From: Apostichopus japonicus
Taxonomy: Eukaryota; Echinodermata; Holothuroidea; Aspidochirotida; Stichopodidae
DNA length: 64,000 nt
NCBI RefSeq assembly: GCF_037975245.1
Contig: NC_092576.1
Coordinates: 21,701,611-21,765,610, forward strand
Direction: 5' to 3'
Shown piece by piece: positions 13,801 to 22,800 of the stretch. The position numbers were made by a program, and so were the translations under genes. Within the stretch, counting starts at the first letter, position 1; each line of letters opens with the position of its first letter. The notes below the pieces were generated by a model. That model ran no database searches. It was not told the origin of the DNA and worked only from the letters and a program-made list of their open reading frames with translations.

Positions 13801-16800
13801 GTACCCCACAATAAGTTCTCAATTGCTGTAATTTTCTTTGGTGAACATAGGTAGGTCAACTTCAGCTCAGTTCAGTGTATTCAGGGCTCACTTTACAATA
13901 CACACTACATCTGAAATAATCTTGAACCATGCATGCAGTCAGTCAGAAGATGAAATCTGTTTTTGAGACTTGATACTCTCCTGTTGGGTGACTTAAACAC
14001 ACTTGCTCCTTGTCAGTTGTCAAACTCTGTGCCTCAAGGAGTAAACAGATTATCTCAAATGGTCTTGAAATTGGCCTTTTTCCCTGTGATAGGTGGCTTT
14101 AGAGTACGTTGTCAAAGTAGTGCAGAGTACATAAACAATGCCATTATTTCATTCATTAGTTAAATTGTTACAGGGGTTACTGGCACAGCTGATTTGTTAG
14201 CTCAGTTTGGTAACAAACTGTTCATGTGTTCATGGAAAATCTATGTGACTATATTCCACATAGAAAGACAGCTCTTTCTGGATATTGATACATTTGACTT
14301 TCAAATTGTATCCTTTTAATACCAGTGACTTGTTAATGCCCACAAGTGCTTATTACAAGATGTAATGGGCTAAGGTCTTTAGTGGCAGTTTCTGATCTTG
14401 TGGTTCGCACTTAATCCTTGGACAAATTTAACTCAACAGGATTGACCATGGTCAGGTTATTTGAGTGTCCTGTTATGTCAAGATTGACATTGGTCAGGTA
14501 TTTGAGTGTCCTGTTATGTCAGGATTGACATTGGTCAGGTATTTGAGTGTCCTGTTATGTCAAGATTGACATTGGTCAGGTATTTGAGTGTCCTGTTATG
14601 TCGGTGTTGACATTGGTCAGGTATTTGAGTGTCCTGTTATGTCAGGATTGACATTGGTCAGGTATTTGAATGTCCTGTTATGTCAAGATTGACATTGGTC
14701 AGGTATTTGAGTGTCCTGTTATGTCGGTGTTGACATTGGTCAGGTATTTGAGTGTCCTGTTATGTCAGGATTGACATTGGTCAGGTATTTGAGTGTCCTG
14801 TTATGTCGGGATTGACATTGGTCAGGTATTTGAGTGTCCTGTTATGTCGGTGTTGACATTGGTCAGGTATTTGAGTGTCCTGTTATGTCAGGATTGACAT
14901 TGGTCAGGTATTTGAGTGTCCTGTTATGTCGGGATTGACATTGGTCAGGTATTTGAGTGTCCTGTTATGTCGGTGTTGACATTGGTCAGGTATTTGAGCA
15001 TCCTGTTATGTCAGGATTGACATTGGTCAGGTATTTGAGCGTCCTGTTATATCAAGATTGACATTGGTCAGGTATTTGAGTGTCCTGTTATGTCAGGATT
15101 GACATTGGTCAGGTATTTGAGTGTCCTGTTATGTCAAGATTGACATTGGTCAGGTATTTGAGTGTCCTGTTATGTCGGTGTTGACATTGGTCAGGTATTT
15201 GAGTGTCCTGTTATGTCAGGATTGACATTGGTCAGGTATTTGAATGTCCTGTTATGTCAAGATTGACATTGGTCAGGTATTTGAGTGTCCTGTTATGTCG
15301 GTGTTGACATTGGTCAGGTATTTGAGTGTCCTGTTATGTCAGGATTGACATTGGTCAGGTATTTGAGTGTCCTGTTATGTCGGGATTGACATTGGTCAGG
15401 TATTTGAGTGTCCTGTTATGTCGGTGTTGACATTGGTCAGGTATTTGAGCATCCTGTTATGTCAGGATTGACATTGGTCAGGTATTTGAGCGTCCTGTTA
15501 TATCAAGATTGACATTGGTCAGGTATTTGAGTGTCCTGTTATGTCAAGATTGACCATGGTCAGGTATTTGAGTGTCCTGTTATGTCAGGATTGACATTGG
15601 TCAGGTATTTGAGCGTCCTGTTATGTCGGGATTGACATTGGTCAGGTATTTGAGTGTCCTGTTATGTCAGGATTGACATTTGTCAGGTATTTGAGCGTCC
15701 TGTTATGACGGGATTGACCATGGTCAGGTATTTGAGTGTCCTGTTTTGTCAAGTATTATCACAAAGCTTTACTGATTCTACATTTGAGGTGTGTTTTATG
15801 ATCATCACTGAAATTAAACTTGCATGACATGTTGTTGTAATTGAGTCAAGACCAGTTTCTATTTTGTCTTCCTACAGCATCATTGTCGTAAATGTGGTTA
15901 TGTGGTGTGCAGCGGTTGCTCTACCAAGAGATACTTATTACCTCAGATTGCCTCTCGCCCAATAAGGGTCTGTGACAACTGTTTGGATACACTAAATGTT
16001 GGCCAATCAATGGATGGTAAGCTTCATTTCTTCTCTGAATCCTTTCTATAAATGGTATAGGCTGTCTGAATTCTTTCTATAAATGGTATAGGCTGTCTGA
16101 ATTCTGTCTATAATCAGTAAATGCTGTCTGAATTCTTTCTATAATCAGTAAATGCTGTCTGAATTTTTTCTATAATCAGTAAATGCTGTCTGAATTCTTT
16201 CTATAATCAGTAAATGCTGTCTGAATTCTGTCTATAATCAGTAAATGCTGTCTGAATTCTTTCTATAAATGGTATAGACTGTCTGAATTCTTTCTATAAT
16301 CAGCAGATGACTGATTTCATTTTGTAATTGGTAGATTCTGACCAGTCATATCAAGACCGTGACTCATCAGGAGAGGATGATGATGATGAAGATGATGAAG
16401 ATGAAGAGTCCCATAAGGCTGAGGAGGAGGAAGTGGTAAGTGTAAAACTCACAAGGTTTGTGCACAATGTATTTATGATTTGTGTTGAAGGTAGAGAAAT
16501 GATCTTGGGGAGTAAAGGAAGGATTTAAGTCGTAACAAGATGAAGGGCACTGGTTAGTATTTTTTTCCATCATGATTGTCTTGTACTCTCTTCACAGCTG
16601 TTTATTGTCTCTCAGTAAACTAGTCCCTGTGTTGTTTGCTGTAGGTAGCTGATACAGCTTCAAGCATTAAATGTGTACACATCCACTGGCTTCTCCTGAT
16701 CATCAATATATCCAGATCAAGACATCAGAATTAACTTTCCAGAGGTTTGAAGTTACGATGCCAAAGGCTCAGTAACATTTGCAATTGTGCTGGCATGTTT

Positions 16801-19800
16801 GTGTGTGTGCATGTATGTATGTCTTGTGTGTAAGTGATGGCCAGCTTGTAAAACGCGATACCTCAACAACCTCCATTTGAATCATTGTCATACTTGGTAG
16901 GTAGATGCCTAATGATTGAAATTGTTAAAGGTCAAAGGAGGTCAAAGAATGTCATAGCTTGAAAACCTTTTAAAGATAACTCCAAAATTATAGCTACAAT
17001 AAATTTGTCAATTTTCTGATGGTATGATGTTCTTTTGGTGAACATAGTTTGGTCAAATACTCTTTGGTCAAGTTTTGTGAAGGGGCTCTGTAAGTCTTTC
17101 GCAGAACATTCAGTCATCCTGGATATTGAAAGTTGATTTGAAGATATGGTTTAAGCAGACTCAGGAGGCCCATACCAGTTTCACCCTCTGAGCATCAAAG
17201 GGTCAACAGGTTATCTCAAATGGTGCAACATCTTCTCAAGGTGTTCACATGTTATCTCAATTGGTCTCAAACTTTGCCATTTCTTTTGTGCTTTACCCCA
17301 GGTTGTGAAACTATTTCACTGTAAAGCTCTTAGTCATTACTAACAATTATTAAAGGGATTTGCAAGTTGAAAATTGGTAACAAGGAAATTTGCTTTCGTT
17401 CATACAATGTGTGTGTCTATATTTTAACGTTTACCAGTGCCTCCCAAAGTACCGGCTATTTGAACCAATAAAAATCTTTAACACAAATCAAGACAAAAAT
17501 CAGAGAAGAGGTTGATAACTGGTGGATCTCTAATTTATTAATGAATTCAGACGATCTTTGATTCACTGACATATGAATTTACCACAGATTACGGCATTGA
17601 CAGACTTTACAGAGATTACTTTAATAAACAGTCAATAGAAATGGTACAGTAATTGTCCTCACACTTAAGCAGTAGTTACAGTTACGCAATAACAGTTACA
17701 CAGTGACGCACTTGCGCAGTTACGCACTTGCACAGTTATGCACTTGCGCAGTTAGGCAGATAACTGTATGTAGTGCGCCTCTTGCTCGCTCTTCCATCCA
17801 GGAAGGACCTGGCACCATGAGCTATGACCGATGTGCAGGTCTTGCTTGCGACAGGACACATGCTTGATATGCATCACGCTGTCTCCAGCAAAGTGGCAGG
17901 AGATAGAGGCCTGGATGACAACTCGCAGATAGAAACTGCAATCTAAACCCATAAGACTCTCAACACCTCCCGCCCTGACTTCTGAACCGGAGACACCTGA
18001 AGGGACATTTTGGAGTCAGTCGCCTATGGCTATGGTTCCCCACTCGTTGCAGTACTGGTTGGGTCCGGGAATAGCACAAGTTCTAATGCCTTATCAAAAG
18101 GCAAGAGAAGCAACAAGGGCAATGGCAAAGCCCTCAGACCCAAACGGACCGCACTTCCAGAAGAAGGGTCGACGCAACTGCAGTCCACGGGTCCACAGAC
18201 CACCGGACCTCCAGACCTCTGGTCCAGTGGACCACCAGAATTGCCAGATTGCCAGTCCCTGCAGACCTGAGCGCTGAGATACAACTCACCAGGGATAGAG
18301 AAAAAACTGGCACCACAGCCGACCAGACCTCGCTCAAGGATCAGATCCCCATATCCAAGGGACCCATCTCCAGTCCAGGACGAATCCTCACAGGACTCAG
18401 ACAGCTGCTATAGACTGACAGGAGCTGGGGACCCTCCCGAGGGGAGCGACAACAAGCAGATGGGAATTGGCTTCTCTCCCAACTGTCCGCTATATTACAA
18501 CCACTTATCGCACAAATGACGCCCCCACAGAATGCGGCCACAACCGACGCATCCACCGCTCCACAGCCGCTAGTCGGGCCGCTAACCCTGGACCAGGAAA
18601 GACCTCCACTGACACCCATGACCTGGACGCACTGGCGCTTGTAGCGTCAGAAACCTTGTCTTAATGTGAGGAAGAAACCTCAGTCCTGGACAAGTACGAA
18701 TTACAGGTTGACGAGGCAGAAGAAGAGGAGGACGAAGAGCAAAGCGTCAAAGGCATTGACCTACTCCCAGACCTCATCGCAAAGGCCATCCACATTTTCA
18801 CAACAAGACTCAGCTTTGAGCCGCCTCCCAACCCTGAACCAACAGAGCCCACTTCGAAACTGCGGATAACGAATGAGCCGTCGCAGTCCACGACACCTTG
18901 TTTCCTGGTGGACACAGTCTGCTTCGACAGGATCGAAAGGCTACAGGCCAAAAAGAGATGGACTGCTTTTCCAGCAAAGCAGGATAGAGCCCTAAAGATC
19001 CATGACGATACTTGGAAACGAATCTTCAAGGTTCCGTCCATTACAGCTGAGGTCAGGGACCAACTCAGAGCTGAACAAGCTCTGAGCTCGGGTTACTTCA
19101 GAGAGCCGCTGCGCAAGAAAGCGGAACAATCGGCCTATGACTTTGACCAGGCCTCCAGAGTCGGGATAAAGATTGCTTCTACTTTTATGCTCGCAGCAGC
19201 TGCCGGAGGACAAAGACCAGATTCCAGACCGGCAGGAGTCACAAATCCTGTGGCTGTTGGGACCACTGGCGAGACTCATCTGTGACCAGTTCGCCAGGAT
19301 GTCCGTAAAGCTGGTGGAATCAAGACGAGACAACCTCCTTGCAGCAATGCGGTGGCCAGATGGGGAGACTCGCGAGAGATTAACACACCTCCAAATAGCA
19401 AACGAAGACCTGTTCGGGGGCCAGTTTGCAGACGCTGTGCAGTCGGATTTCAAAAAAAGAGACTCCCTCACCAAGACATAGTTCTAGAGGCTGAACACCC
19501 GGAGACCCAGGGACAGAACCCTCCCACGAAAACGTTCTCTGGCCCCAGACCTGTCAGGAGCCACAGCCGGAGTAAACGCCCCGTCCTCAGACGACAGACG
19601 TTGCAGGTCTCGTAGACCATCCCCACCGAGATACAGACAAAAATGGGGATGGGGATGGAGACCGCAAGGAACGGCTCGGCCACGGAACGCACCCAGACAG
19701 CCAGCAGCACGACGAGGCAGGACCGGACCTGACCCACGTGGTGCTCAGCCACCCAGATCCACCTTCGGTGCCCGGCGCTAGGGATGCCCACCCTACCACG

Positions 19801-22800
19801 GTCTACCCAATGGTAGGGGGGAGACTTCGACTATTCACCCAGCAATGGGAACTTTTGGGTCCGGACTCTTGGCTATTGGAGGTGATTTCAGCGGGGTACC
19901 TCACAGAATTCGTCGATATACCCCACTTACCTCCAGAAGGCAGAGGGAGGAAAATCACCCCAATCCCCAAGATCCAGACCAAAGCTGCGCTCTGGAGACA
20001 GAAATCCAGGCATTGTTGGACAAGGTCGCGATAGTGAGGACGACAGGAAGGGAGGGACCCCTTTTCTGTTCGTCATTCTTCCTCACTCCAAAAAAAGACA
20101 AGTCCTTGAGGTTGATTCTGAACCTGCGGCCATTGAACAAAGCGGTAATAAAACCAAAACACTTCAGGATGGAAACACTATCCATCATCATACAATACTT
20201 CAACAAAGGGATGTGGGCATCAACGGTGGATCTGAAAGAATCCTACTTACACATACCAATCCACCCGAAACACCAGCGATTCCTCGCATTTAGCTACAGG
20301 CATGGGCGTCAATCCAGGGGGGGACGGGGGGACACGTCCCCCCCACATTTCGATGGATGGGGAAAACAATATCAAATGTCCCCCCCACACATTTGGAAAA
20401 AGAGTAGTGTCGTGGCTCTATTTGGTTACGGCTTACACATCTTAGGATTCATATCCTCGAATATCACTCAATGTTGCTAAATGGAGAATTCCACCCAGAT
20501 CTCGTGAGTTGGTACCCTGAGCTCTCCAACAATCTTAAGCTTAGTCTGCCTTTATTTCGAGGCCAGTTCCATTCGTCGTCGGTTGAAGGGTATAGACAAA
20601 TATTCAAGTTGATGAATCCAGTGGTATGGGCTATGTTTGGTGAAGTCGAAGCTCTCTTGCGGTTGCTCCTCGTCTCCTCCGCCAGTTCGACGGAAGCCGA
20701 GAGAAATTTTAGTGCTTTGAGGCGTTTGAAGACAAGGCTACGGAGCACCATGACTCAACAGAGGCTGAACCATGTGATCGTGGTCCATATTCACCGCGCA
20801 GGGACGTCGTTAGAGGGGGTGTGGGTGTGTCTCACCCCCAAGCCATGGTAAAACTGACGCTAGTTGAAAAATTGGAGTGTGACAGTCGGAATTTCCGACT
20901 GTCGCACTCTAGTTTATCTAGGCCTTTTCATGTAAATTTTTTTTTTAAATTTTGGTCAAAATTGACCTTTAACCTGTCATATTTACCACGTTTTCCTTGC
21001 CACTTTGGGAAATTGTTTCTTGCGATTCTTATACTCCACCGTACAAAAACTTCTTATGATTTTGAATACTACAAAAAAATGCCTAATAGAACTACCGTCA
21101 TAGGCGTTGGAGCCCAATTTGTTTTGTGGGAAGGGGGGGGGGGGGGTTGTAACGACTTGCCCGAAAAATATAACCAAAATTTTTTGCGCGATTCATCATG
21201 TGCATATCATACAGGCATGCATCGGTTTTTACATCGCATGCAAATAGCATACAATCATTTTCCGTCTTATTACACTTCCGTATTGGTGATAATTGTTGGG
21301 TAATAATAATATCAGTATAACCACTGAAAAACACATTGCAAATTATCCCAAAAACTATCAGCATATTGCCCGACTTTCACAAAAATATTTGGTTGGGGTG
21401 GGGGGGGGCAATAAGTTTTTGAAATGAGTGCCAGTGGGTACAAATGTATCGCAACAAGTTCGTAACAGAAGTGCAGTCGCGAAAGATTGGGTTTTCTGAC
21501 TGACCGTATCGTTGACGAGTAGCGTGAGGGTGGGGGTACAAAGCAGCAGTTGGAATTTTCTGGCTTCAAAACCGATTTTCAGCCACTTCACCCCCCCAAT
21601 CATCAGGCCTTAGCTACGTCCCTGGGTACATGGTGGTTACATAGTACGCTCCGACCAGAATTCACCCGATAACCAGATGCAAATCCACCTAGCAACCGAG
21701 GTAACTTTCGTGAGGACTCCAACGAAAAACCACTGATTTATTTTGATGCCTTCATCACTTTAGCCACCACTCACATGGGACCTTTTCTAAGTCTGACGAT
21801 ACATGCGCATGTGTGAGGTCCTGAAAACATAATAAAAGTTGTTTGTCTTGCTATCCTTGTTTTCAAATTTCATGTAAATGTATTCTCGTAGACATAGCAA
21901 CCTGGTTTAACATGCTGGCACCAAATTTGCGCTAAGCTCGCTATACAAACTCGGATATGGGCTGTGCCTTATTAGTTAGTTATTTAAATTGTTAATAATG
22001 GCGTATGAGGAAATGCACCATTTTGTGGTATGACTCCCAGGACAGAAAGTTGAGAAACTCACATGCAGTCGCGGCGGATAGCTTCCTTCGCCTATATGTC
22101 CGGGGAAATTTTGGGACATCGTTCCTATAGACCAGGGGTGGGCAACCTGCGGGCTACATGCGGCCCGCCAGTGATTTTTTGCGGCCCTTGAGATGTCTCA
22201 AGAAAAAGAAAAAAATCAATCTATTTTGCATCATCACCAAAAACGAACCAGCTGCTTAGAATTTATCTGCACTTATGATGCTGTCAGGTTGGTCTATTAT
22301 CACCATTAATTATCAACAGGACTGTATTGACATTATGGTTTTGTGAATACAGATTAAGTACACACACCTATTGCTTGAACGTCCTCGGAATCAAAGGTTT
22401 GAAATCAGCAGCAGGCCGTTGGTTAGGTGCGGCCCTGTCAATCTTTCACTCCTAAAATCTGGCCCATTCATTTAAAAGGTTGCCCACCCCTGCAATGGGC
22501 CTATATCTGAGGCCCAGGGGTCAGTGGCGTCGTTCCCATTGGGGCCCGGGGGCACAGGCCCCCCCAAAAAAAATCAAAGGTGTCATAAAATTTTGTCATA
22601 ATTTAAAAAAAGTGTTTTCGAAATCGAAATGTGGCCTAAATATTCAATTGCTCTTTGATGGTCGTTGCGGATTTTCCACACACCTCAAAGACGACATATC
22701 GGGATTAGTAATGCCATTACCTTTGAATATGTTTGTCCTAAGCTCGCGTTTGATACAGTCTCAATTAACCTGGAAAATAATCACTTCGTTATCGCGCGTT

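Noticed and set aside
18026-18664. Pro/Ser-rich overlapping ORFs on both strands as genes
   Set aside because: They are frames of one degenerate GC-rich DIRS gag region. None has an independent domain.
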